From Pseudomonas chlororaphis subsp. chlororaphis (GTDB lineage: Bacteria; Pseudomonadota; Gammaproteobacteria; Pseudomonadales; Pseudomonadaceae), in assembly GCF_003945765.1 (NCBI RefSeq), contig NZ_CP027712.1, forward strand, positions 6,696,001-6,760,000: 64,000 nt of DNA, in the 5' to 3' direction. Position numbers and translations under genes: made by a program. Shown here piece by piece: positions 55,024 through 64,000 of the stretch. How positions within the stretch are numbered: position 1 is the stretch's first letter; each line of letters starts with the position of its first letter. The notes below the pieces were generated by a model, which ran no database searches, was not told where the DNA came from, and worked only from the letters and a program-made list of their open reading frames with translations.

Positions 55024-55848
55024 TCAGGCCGGCTTGCGGGCGATGATGACCTGGCTCTTGGCGACCACGGCGTCCAGCGCGTGCTTGATCTGCACCCCGC
55101 GCGGCGAGTTGAGGATGGTCTGCCAGGTGTTCGCCCATTGGTCGAGCAACGGGTGGTCGGGGTTGCTGAATTCGACCTTGGCTTCCCAGAACAGCAGCAT
55201 CCACATCGACCAGTAGAAGCCGTACTGGCTATGGCTGAGCACCTCCAGCCCGGCGTCGCCGACCATCTGCTTGAACTGCTCTTCGCTGATGATGCGGATA
55301 TGGTTGGGCTTCTGGAAATACTCCGGCGCGGCGATGTCCTTTTGCAGGTCCTCGGAGCTCGGGTGCGGCACGCTCAACAGGTACAGCGCGCCCGGCTGGC
55401 CGACCCGCACCAGCTCGCAGAGAAACTGCGCCGGATCGTCCACATGCTCGATGACCTCGGTGGACACCACCCGGCTGGCGGTGCCGTCGGCGATCGGCAG
55501 CGGGTTGCAGTCGGTGACATGGCATTCCACGCCGCGGGCCGGCGTATCGCTCAGCCGCTGGCGCGTCGCCTCGACCTTGGCCGCGTCGATGTCGGCAATG
55601 ATGATCTTCGCCCCGCGCATCGCGCAGTAATGCACGTTGCCGCCGTCACCACAGCCAACGTCCAGCAGGGTGTCCTCGGCCGTCACCGGAAAGCCGGTGA
55701 ACAGCTCGCCGTTTTCCTGGTTGAACCAGCCGCTGAGCATGGCGTCCTGCAGGCCCAGCATGTACGGATCGACCTTGGCCGGCGGCGGTGCGTCAGGCAT
55801 CACGGCCGCAGGAGCGCTCGCCGTGAGTTTTTTCAGAAGGCTCAGCAT
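55024..55848 (-). CDS. SAM-dependent methyltransferase, LPS block copy 1
   Basis: 274 residues of the class I methyltransferase fold: motif I TLLDVGCGDGGNVHYCA (about residues 60-78), acidic IIADIDAAKVEAT, motif II/III ECHVTDCNPLPIADG and VVSTEVIEHVDDP. A short Ala/Pro-rich head precedes GLQDAMLSGWFNQENGELF, which is shared with the second copy at 56996-57886. It probably methylates a sugar of the A-band polysaccharide or its cap. The ATG at 55848 overlaps the acyltransferase stop by seven bases; the open frame continues upstream only in a shadow frame. Confidence 0.85.
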   Translation of the reverse strand: MLSLLKKLTASAPAAVMPDAPPPAKVDPYMLGLQDAMLSGWFNQENGELFTGFPVTAEDTLLDVGCGDGGNVHYCAMRGAKIIIADIDAAKVEATRQRLSDTPARGVECHVTDCNPLPIADGTASRVVSTEVIEHVDDPAQFLCELVRVGQPGALYLLSVPHPSSEDLQKDIAAPEYFQKPNHIRIISEEQFKQMVGDAGLEVLSHSQYGFYWSMWMLLFWEAKVEFSNPDHPLLDQWANTWQTILNSPRGVQIKHALDAVVAKSQVIIARKPA

Positions 55849-56999
55849 GAAGTGACTCCAGTGGAAGGAACGGGAGAACGGGATGTGCCCAGGCGTTGCA
55901 CCAGCTCGGCGCCCCGATTGCGCAGGGGCAACTCGATGACACGGTAGTTGAGTTCGCTGAACAACAGCAGCAGGCCTGCGGCGCAGGCCAGCGCCAGCAG
56001 CGGCTGGTCGTTCAGCCCGGTCGTGCCCAGGGGCGCCAGGCGGAACCAGGCTTCGCGGACCAGCAGAAACACCGGGATATGGATCAGGTAGATCCCGTAG
56101 GAACGACTGCCGACCCAGGCCAGCAGGCTTTTCAGCAGGCCGCGGGGCAACAGGTAGTCGCGGTTGTAGGAAGCGACCCACACCAGCAGCGCGCAGAGCA
56201 CGGCCAGGGCGCCCACCCGGTAAAAGGTGGCATGGAAACCATCGGTAGCCAGCCAACCCATGCCCAGGCCGCACAGGATCAGCAGCAACGGGCCGAGCCC
56301 CGGATGCCGACCCAACCACTTCGGTTCCCAGTGCCGGTAGCTGGCGCGGGCCGTCCACAGCGCCAGCAACACGCCGAGGGCCATGGCGTCGGTGCGGATG
56401 ACCATCAGCAGTGCCGAGCGCAGGGTCAGGACTTGCACGAGTACCAGCGCCAGCAACACCCAGGCCAGGTACCTGCGACACAACAGCACCAGCAGCGGCA
56501 GCAACAGGTAGAACTGCTCCTCCAGCGACAGGCTCCAGTAGACGAAACTGGCGCCGTACTCATAGTGGAAAAAGCTGTCGGCGAAACGGAAATTGGCGAA
56601 TTGCAGCAGGCCGGCAACCGTGGCCCAGAGGTTGGCGTGCAGGCTGCCGAAGGCTGCCGAACGATTGAGGAACAGGCTCGCCAGTAACATCAGCAGCAGC
56701 CACAACCAGGCCGAGGGCAGCAGGCGGAAGGCGCGGCGAATCCAGAAGTCGCGGATCCGTTGCCAGCACTGCGCGCCGCTGGTGCAGGCGCGCAGCTGCG
56801 GGACCAGGCTGCGGGCGATGACAAAACCGGAGATGGCGAAGAACAGGTCCACGCCCCACCAGAACTGCCCGTAGGCGGCGACGCTGCCCAACCAGGCTTG
56901 CCCCTCGCGAAACAGATTGCCTTGCAGATGATGGAACACCACGCCCAGCACCGCGATGCCCCGCAGCAGCTCGATGTCCATGATCCGCTTGTCGTTCAA
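55842..56999 (-). CDS. OafA-type membrane acyltransferase
   Basis: 385 residues of the acyltransferase 3 family with about ten membrane spans. The catalytic block RGIAVLGVVFHHLQGN (His pair at about 22-23) and FWWGVDLFFAISGFVIARSL are in place, as is LEEQFYLLLPLLVLL. It moves acetyl or another short acyl group onto a polysaccharide at the membrane. ATGs at 56999 and 56981 are both usable. It lies between two paralogous methyltransferase genes, so it likely belongs to O-polysaccharide decoration. Confidence 0.87.
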   Translation of the reverse strand: MNDKRIMDIELLRGIAVLGVVFHHLQGNLFREGQAWLGSVAAYGQFWWGVDLFFAISGFVIARSLVPQLRACTSGAQCWQRIRDFWIRRAFRLLPSAWLWLLLMLLASLFLNRSAAFGSLHANLWATVAGLLQFANFRFADSFFHYEYGASFVYWSLSLEEQFYLLLPLLVLLCRRYLAWVLLALVLVQVLTLRSALLMVIRTDAMALGVLLALWTARASYRHWEPKWLGRHPGLGPLLLILCGLGMGWLATDGFHATFYRVGALAVLCALLVWVASYNRDYLLPRGLLKSLLAWVGSRSYGIYLIHIPVFLLVREAWFRLAPLGTTGLNDQPLLALACAAGLLLLFSELNYRVIELPLRNRGAELVQRLGTSRSPVPSTGVTSC

Positions 57000-57886
57000 G
57001 ACGGCTCAGCCACGGCGCCGGGCAGCGGCTTGCGGGCGATGATGACCTGGCTTTTCGGCATGAAGCCATCGAGCACCTGCTTGATCGCCAGCCCGTCGGG
57101 TTGCGCCAGCAGCTCCTCCCAGGTCCGCGCCCAGCCTTCCATCAGCGCCGGGTACGGCGCCTGGATGCGGTCGCGCACGGCGCCCGGCGGCTCGCGTCCG
57201 GCGGCCCGTTCGCTGGCCCAGAAAAAGATCATGCCCATGACCCAGAAAAAGCCCGTGGCCTGCCGATGCTCAATGACCAGCCCGGCGTCCTCGATCATCT
57301 GGCCAAAGCCTTCGCGGGAAAACACCTGCACATGGTTCGGCGCACGGTAGTAGCCGGGCGGCGCGATGCCCTTCTGCAAATGCTCGCCCACCGGGTCCGG
57401 AACGCTGATCAGGTACTGCGCGCCGGGACGGCCCATGCGCACCAGCTCGGCGAGGAATGGCTCGGGCTGTTCGATATGCTCCAGCACTTCCATGCACACC
57501 ACTTTGCTCGCGCAGCCCTGGGCCAGCGGCAACGGCAGGCTGTTGCTGACCAGCCCCAGGGCGGGCACGTCCGATTGCTCGGCGACTTGCCGGGCCAGCT
57601 CGCGCACCTTGTCGAACTCACTGTCGGTAAAAATCACCGAAGCGCCCTGGCGCATGGCGAACAGCGTGGCCACGCCCTCGCCGCAGCCGACATCGAGCAG
57701 GGTGTCGTCGGCGCTGATGGCAAAGCCCTTGAGCAGCTCGCCGGTTGCGGAACGGAACCAGCCGTCGAGCATGGCGTCGCGCAAGCCGCAATCGCGGGGA
57801 GAAACCGCGGGCCTGGGCGCTTCGGCCAGCAGCGGCGCAGGCAACGGCGCCCCCCTGCGCAAACGCCACAGAAACGCCCGCATCAC
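56996..57886 (-). CDS. SAM-dependent methyltransferase, LPS block copy 2
   Basis: 296 residues, paralogous to the gene at 55024-55848: GLRDAMLDGWFRSATGELLKGFAI is shared, as are motif I TLLDVGCGEGVATLFA and the VVCMEVLEHIEQPEPF motif. The head is a basic, Arg-rich stretch (FLWRLRRGAPLPAPL). A target sugar of the A-band polysaccharide is likely. It overlaps the acyltransferase gene and the glycosyltransferase gene by four bases on either side. The pair probably arose by duplication around the acyltransferase gene. Confidence 0.85.
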   Translation of the reverse strand: MMRAFLWRLRRGAPLPAPLLAEAPRPAVSPRDCGLRDAMLDGWFRSATGELLKGFAISADDTLLDVGCGEGVATLFAMRQGASVIFTDSEFDKVRELARQVAEQSDVPALGLVSNSLPLPLAQGCASKVVCMEVLEHIEQPEPFLAELVRMGRPGAQYLISVPDPVGEHLQKGIAPPGYYRAPNHVQVFSREGFGQMIEDAGLVIEHRQATGFFWVMGMIFFWASERAAGREPPGAVRDRIQAPYPALMEGWARTWEELLAQPDGLAIKQVLDGFMPKSQVIIARKPLPGAVAEPS

Positions 57887-59187
57887 GCGGGAAGCCCGGG
57901 GGTGGCAAACGCCTTGCGCCGCTCCAGCACCTGCTGGAAGAACTCGCCCAGGCGCTGTTCGGCCGTGGCCTGGCTACAGAAGCGCCGCAGGCTTTCGATC
58001 GCATGGCTCGACATCCGCGCATAACGCTCGGGGTCCTGCAGGGCGACGTCGTAGCTGGCGCGATAGGCCGAGCACAGTGAGTCCCAGTTGGTGATGTAGC
58101 GCAGGGTCCGGTAGGCCGCCCGGGGATCGTGGGGCCAGGCGGTCAACTCGTCGGTGGAGTCGACGATGAAAGTGTTGTCGGGGTCAATGTAGTCGGCCAT
58201 CGCGGTGTTGCACGGCGCCACCGCCGGCTTGCCGCAGGACATGAACTCCATCAGCGGCAGGCACTGCCCTTCGCCGAACGAGGAATTGACCACATAGCGG
58301 GTGGCCTCCACCAGCCGCTCGTAGTCCGGGTCGGACAAAAAGCCGTGGATCAGCACGATCCGGCACTGGTAGGACTGGTTCTTGTAGAGGTGGTGCAGCA
58401 TGTCGGCCAGCGCGTTGCCGATATCGTGGTGGGTCAGTTTCAGCACCAGGGTGGCGTCGGCACAGTCGCGAAAGGTGGTGCAGAACGCGCTGATCATGTC
58501 CTGCCAGTTCTTGCGCCCGTCGTAGGGGTTGAACACCGAGGTGTAGACCACCCCGTCGAGCAGCAGCTGACAGTCGCGGGCCGTGGCATCGAGCGCCAGC
58601 GGCATGCCTTCGCGCAGCGTGCCCGGGCCGTAGGCACTCAGGTCCAGGGTCCGGCTGTCGAGCAGCAGCCCGTGCAGGTTGAGGGTCACCCGGGACGCCC
58701 GTGGCTGCTTGCCCAGTTGCTCGCCACGGCGGGCGAAGCGATCCCAGACCGGGGCCGGGATCGCGCAGATCGGGTAGTCCTCGCCCATCACATCGCGCAC
58801 CGCTCGCACGGTAAAGCTGGAGTGGGTGATCGCCGCGCCCGCGGTGCCCAGGACCAGCCGCCAGTCATGGCGCGGCTCGCCCTGCCAGCTTTCGGTGGGA
58901 ATGGTGCTGAACTCCCAGGCGAACACCGGGATGGTCGGGCAAGCGTAATGGTTGGGCGTGCGATGGGGCGGCGAGAACGACAGGAAGATGCACGCCTCGC
59001 CTCGGCTCTGGCAGTCGAAATACAGGCGGTCCACCAGCTCGTCGGGGTTGCTGACCTCCAGCACCTGGCCCAGGCGTTCCAGCACCGGCCGGAACTCCTT
59101 GAGCACGAAGTAGTAGCTGTATTCGGGACGGCCCAGGTTCTGCTGGATGTTGCTCTTGTTGGTTTCCGAATGGATGAGGATCAGCAT
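57883..59187 (-). CDS. GT4-type glycosyltransferase, LPS block
   Basis: 434 residues. The N-terminal half has NLGRPEYSYYFVLKEFRPVLERLG and LSFSPPHRTPNHYACPTIPVFAWEFSTIPTE, while the C-terminal half has the donor-binding GT-B motif EGQCLPLMEFMSCGKPAVAP, typical of family 4. It is closely related to the 535-residue gene that follows, sharing the same N-terminal pattern, and the two are coupled by one-base contact. It probably adds a sugar to the D-rhamnan chain or its cap. Confidence 0.85.
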   Translation of the reverse strand: MLILIHSETNKSNIQQNLGRPEYSYYFVLKEFRPVLERLGQVLEVSNPDELVDRLYFDCQSRGEACIFLSFSPPHRTPNHYACPTIPVFAWEFSTIPTESWQGEPRHDWRLVLGTAGAAITHSSFTVRAVRDVMGEDYPICAIPAPVWDRFARRGEQLGKQPRASRVTLNLHGLLLDSRTLDLSAYGPGTLREGMPLALDATARDCQLLLDGVVYTSVFNPYDGRKNWQDMISAFCTTFRDCADATLVLKLTHHDIGNALADMLHHLYKNQSYQCRIVLIHGFLSDPDYERLVEATRYVVNSSFGEGQCLPLMEFMSCGKPAVAPCNTAMADYIDPDNTFIVDSTDELTAWPHDPRAAYRTLRYITNWDSLCSAYRASYDVALQDPERYARMSSHAIESLRRFCSQATAEQRLGEFFQQVLERRKAFATPGLPA

Positions 59188-60794
59188 CAGGCGTTACCCG
59201 CCACGGCCAGGGAGGACGCGCCGTCGGCCTCGGTCAGCGGGGTCAGGGCGAAGAACTCCCGCAGGCGCCCCTGGACGCTGGCGAAGCTGCTGTACTCCTG
59301 CATGCGCCGGGCCGCGGCCAGGGACATCGACTGGTACCCCGCGGGGTTTTCCTTGGCCATGCGGTAACTGTCCTGGTAGGCGGTTTTCAACGAGCCCCAA
59401 TCCGGGCGGTGGCGCAGGGTGCGAAACAGGATGCGCGAGTCCTGCGGCCAGATCGCCGGCTCCTGGCTGGACTTGACGACGAAGGCCACGTCCTCGTCGA
59501 TGTAATCGAGCATGGCCGTGTGCAGCGGCGCGATCACCGGCTTGCCGCAGGCCATGAACTCCATCAGCGGCAGGCACAGGCCTTCGCACCGCGAAGCGTT
59601 GACGTAGAAACTGGCCGCGCCGTACAGCCTTGCGAACTGCTCGTCGTCCAGATAGCCGTGCATGGCCACCACCCGACAGCTGAACGGTGACAGCTGCGAC
59701 AGCAGGGTCAGCATTTCGACGTAATAGGTCGACAGGTCGTTCTGGGTCATCTTCAACACCAGGGTGGCGTCTTCGGTGTCGCGCATTGCCCAGCAGAACG
59801 CGGTAATCAGTTGATGCCAATTCTTGCGACCGTCGTCTGGGTTGAACACGCTGACATAGACCACGCCATCGACCTGGAACTCCACCTGCCGGTCGGTGGG
59901 CGGGAGGACGGCCTGGGGGTGTTCCGGCTCAGGCGCGGGTACCGGCAGGACGACGGGCAGCGCTGCCGCGTGCTCCGGTCTCGATTTCGCCATCAGCGCC
60001 CGCAGGCGCTCGGGAACCCGGTCGCGCAACCCCTCGCGGTAGCATTCGCGAACATAGTGCTTGCTGATGAACAGCGGCCGGCGCCATTCGCCGCCGGCCA
60101 GCGCCCGATACCATTCGCGCAGATAGTGCTTGGCGATGAATAGCCGGCGCCTGACGGTCAGCGGTGGGGCTTCGACGATTTCGGCCTCGACGGGAGCGGG
60201 AGGCGGCGGTGCCTCATCCAGCACCGGCGCGATCAGGCCGTCGGCGGAAAGTCCCAGGGCCCGGCTGTCGATGATGCAGCCCTTGATCTGCAGGGTGGTG
60301 CCGGCGTTGACCGGCACATTGGGGTATTGCCCGCGGACGCCGTCGAAGCGCTCCCACAACGGGGTAGGCAGCACCAGCACCGGAAAATGCTCACCCAGCA
60401 CCCGACGCACCGCACGGGCCGTATGGCTGGACAGGGTGATCACCCGGCCATGGCGGCCAAGGGTGCGGCTCCAGTCCTGGTGCGGGTCGTTATCCCAGTA
60501 TTCGTGGGGGATCGAGTCGAACTCCCAGGCCACCACACACAGGGTCGGGCAGTCCAGGTCGACCGGGGTTTTCTGGGGTGGGGTGAACGAAAGAAACAGG
60601 CAGTCTTCGCCCTTGAGTCGCAGCTCGTGATACAGCCGGTCGACCTCGGCCGGCGTCTGCACCACATGCACGCGCCCAAGGCTTTCCAACACCGGGCGAT
60701 AGGCCTTGAGCACGAAGTAATAGCTGTATTCCGGACGCCCGAGGCTCTGGCTGATGGAGCCGTCGTTAACATCCGAATAAAGAATGAAATTCAT
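59187..60794 (-). CDS. GT4-type glycosyltransferase with an internal insertion
   Basis: 535 residues, about 100 more than its neighbour. It begins with SLGRPEYSYYFVLKAYRPVLESLG and LSFTPPQKTPVDLDCP, and ends with EGLCLPLMEFMACGKPVIAP, the same GT-B pattern. The extra residues (about 190-310) contain a Pro/Ala/Glu-rich spacer and two copies of a motif like LFIxKHYxREWYR (DNA at about 60113-60152 and 60045-60087). It would join the second of two related sugars. It is the first gene of the leftward block and starts with the ATG at 60794. Confidence 0.83.
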   Translation of the reverse strand: MNFILYSDVNDGSISQSLGRPEYSYYFVLKAYRPVLESLGRVHVVQTPAEVDRLYHELRLKGEDCLFLSFTPPQKTPVDLDCPTLCVVAWEFDSIPHEYWDNDPHQDWSRTLGRHGRVITLSSHTARAVRRVLGEHFPVLVLPTPLWERFDGVRGQYPNVPVNAGTTLQIKGCIIDSRALGLSADGLIAPVLDEAPPPPAPVEAEIVEAPPLTVRRRLFIAKHYLREWYRALAGGEWRRPLFISKHYVRECYREGLRDRVPERLRALMAKSRPEHAAALPVVLPVPAPEPEHPQAVLPPTDRQVEFQVDGVVYVSVFNPDDGRKNWHQLITAFCWAMRDTEDATLVLKMTQNDLSTYYVEMLTLLSQLSPFSCRVVAMHGYLDDEQFARLYGAASFYVNASRCEGLCLPLMEFMACGKPVIAPLHTAMLDYIDEDVAFVVKSSQEPAIWPQDSRILFRTLRHRPDWGSLKTAYQDSYRMAKENPAGYQSMSLAAARRMQEYSSFASVQGRLREFFALTPLTEADGASSLAVAGNA

Positions 60795-61226
60795 GGCATC
60801 TCACGATGAAGCCGCCGTCCTGGCACCTTCACACAATGACGGTAGAGCCATGGCGCCACGCCTGTGTTGTGGGCGTGCATCCATCGTTCTCATGCCCGTC
60901 TACGTTCTTGTTCTATTGGTCAGTTTTGCATGACTGCGAGACAGCCATTCTGATCGCTTTGGGGTCGAGACGAGGGGCATTCTAAACACATCCATTGAAG
61001 ATTCGGGAACCTCCCGACAAGATTTTTCCTATGCTGGAAAACGAGAACTTACCGGTCACGGTAGGACCTGTTGAAATTCCAAAGCAATTGGCACAGATTG
61101 AGCGCCAAACAACTACAACAAGCTTCGTCAATAGAAAGGCCCGGGGGAAATAGCAGAGTTTTCGTATTTCTCATATGAATTATGTGTCCAAATATTGCCG
61201 AAGCCTCCGTCTAAAGAGGCTGCTGC
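60795..61226. other. 432-base divergent spacer before rmd
   Basis: No gene is seen. The stretch from about 61000 to 61200 is clearly richer in A/T than its surroundings and holds the promoters of the leftward glycosyltransferase block and the rightward rmd-gmd unit. No clear regulator site is recognised. The AT-rich stretch resembles silenced, H-NS-like (MvaT) binding regions, but I cannot show that. Confidence 0.5.
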
Positions 61227-63106
<1,880 letters not shown>

Positions 63107-63109
63107 GGC

Positions 63110-64000
63110 ATGCTGATTCCAGTGATTCTTTCCGGCGGTGCCGGGACCCGGTTGTGGCCGGTTTCGCGCGAAGGTCATCCCAAGCCATTCATGCTCCTGC
63201 CCGACGGCCAGAGCCTGCTGGGCAAGACCTACCGCCGCGCCGCCGGGTTGCTGGCCGGTAGCGGCGATATCGTCACGGTGACCAACCGCGACCACTTCTT
63301 TCAAAGCAAGGATCACTTCCTGGCCGCCAGGCTGGATCGGCATCACGGGCATTTCATCCTCGAACCCTCGGGCCGCAACACCGCTCCGGCCATCGCCGCC
63401 GCGGCCCTGGCCCTGCAGGCTCGGCACGGCGACCAGGTGACCATGGTAGTGATGCCGGCCGACCACCTGATCCGCAACGAAGAAGCCTTCAAAAGCGCGG
63501 TCGCCCACGCCGCGCAACTGGCTGAAACCGGGCACCTGGTCACCTTCGGCGTCACGCCGAACGCCCCGGAAACCGGCTTCGGTTATATCGAGTCAGGCGA
63601 CGCCCTCGACGATAACGGTGCCGCCAGGGTGCTGCGTTTCGTGGAAAAACCCGACCTGAAGACTGCCCTGGGCTACCTGGAAAGCGGCCGGTTCCTGTGG
63701 AATTCGGGCCTGTTCTGTTTCACCGTCGCCACGCTGCTGGAGCAGCTGCAACAGCACGCCCCCGAGCTGCTGGAACAGGGCCGCGCCTGCCTGGCCGCGA
63801 GCACGCCGGTGGAGACCGGCAACATCATCCAGCATGAATTGTCCGCGGAGCATTTCGCCAGGATGCCGGACATCTCCATCGACTATGCGCTGATGGAAGT
63901 CTCGGACCAGGTCGCGGTCGTGCCCGCCCGGTTCGACTGGAGCGACATCGGCTCCTGGGGCGCGATCAGCGCCCTGGTCGACGCCGATGCCCAGGACAAC
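63110..64000 (+). CDS. wbpW: Mannose-1-phosphate guanylyltransferase (WbpW/ManC type), 3' truncated
   Basis: The first 297 residues are visible; the gene runs off the right edge. ILSGGAGTRLWPVSREGHPKPF is the nucleotidyltransferase signature with the Lys that contacts the substrate, and VMPADHLI and FVEKPDLKTALGYL are typical later blocks. The SGLFCF and DISIDYALME segments complete the catalytic domain. The full family (about 480 residues) has a C-terminal mannose-6-phosphate isomerase domain beyond the window. It makes GDP-mannose for Gmd. The ATG at 63110 comes three bases after the gmd stop codon. Confidence 0.92.
   Translation, partial: MLIPVILSGGAGTRLWPVSREGHPKPFMLLPDGQSLLGKTYRRAAGLLAGSGDIVTVTNRDHFFQSKDHFLAARLDRHHGHFILEPSGRNTAPAIAAAALALQARHGDQVTMVVMPADHLIRNEEAFKSAVAHAAQLAETGHLVTFGVTPNAPETGFGYIESGDALDDNGAARVLRFVEKPDLKTALGYLESGRFLWNSGLFCFTVATLLEQLQQHAPELLEQGRACLAASTPVETGNIIQHELSAEHFARMPDISIDYALMEVSDQVAVVPARFDWSDIGSWGAISALVDADAQDN

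Overview
The window looks like chromosomal DNA of a Pseudomonas of the fluorescens group (protegens/chlororaphis/fluorescens type). It has high GC, many Pseudomonas-type REP/REPIN repeats between genes, and gene sets familiar from this genus: pycA/oadA with their LysR regulator, an RpiR/HexR-type regulator, uvrD next to a GGDEF-EAL protein, pdxY, and the A-band (D-rhamnose) LPS locus. Two near-perfect ParB-binding (parS) palindromes suggest that the region lies in the origin-proximal part of the chromosome. No prophage, transposase, CRISPR array, rRNA or tRNA was seen. All assignments come from reading the sequence; no database search was run.

Layout. 0-5 kb: the 3' end of a GNAT gene, a homocysteine methyltransferase divergent from an amino-acid ABC binding protein and permease, and a HipA/HTH pair in the unusual kinase-first order. 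5-11 kb: the two-subunit pyruvate carboxylase (oadA, pycA), its LysR neighbour, a small ORF and a HexR-like regulator. 11-23 kb: GGDEF-EAL protein, uvrD, a Tim44-like membrane protein, a SUKH protein, a decayed hydrolase gene, a Kef-type antiporter, a thioesterase, pdxY and a DUF3301 protein.

23-36 kb is a zinc-starvation island. Leftward run dksA2, a COG0523 GTPase, a DUF1826 gene and a second COG0523 GTPase. A small secreted protein diverges from dksA2. A periplasmic amidase diverges from a long rightward series: folE2, a zinc-type ABC importer, hisI, a gamma-carbonic-anhydrase-like gene, a dihydroorotase and a second thrS. Two almost identical 15-bp Zur-type palindromes sit in the two divergent promoter regions. 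The logic is to import zinc, chaperone it and replace or duplicate zinc enzymes.

36-46 kb: a DUF3617 protein, cardiolipin synthase, cyclopropane fatty acid synthase, and a leftward four-gene operon of three SPFH (HflK/HflC-like) membrane proteins plus an HmtA-like P1B metal ATPase. One SPFH protein starts with a very His-rich tail. A third, weaker Zur-like palindrome lies upstream. 46-52 kb: a rightward operon like E. coli ynbABCD with an added acyltransferase and a small membrane protein. It looks like a self-contained phospholipid-modifying pathway whose product I cannot name. 52-55 kb: lipoamide dehydrogenase and an Lrp/LysE pair. 55-64 kb: a leftward block of duplicated methyltransferases and glycosyltransferases around an acyltransferase, divergent from rmd, gmd and a truncated mannose-1-phosphate guanylyltransferase, i.e. 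D-rhamnan LPS synthesis and decoration.
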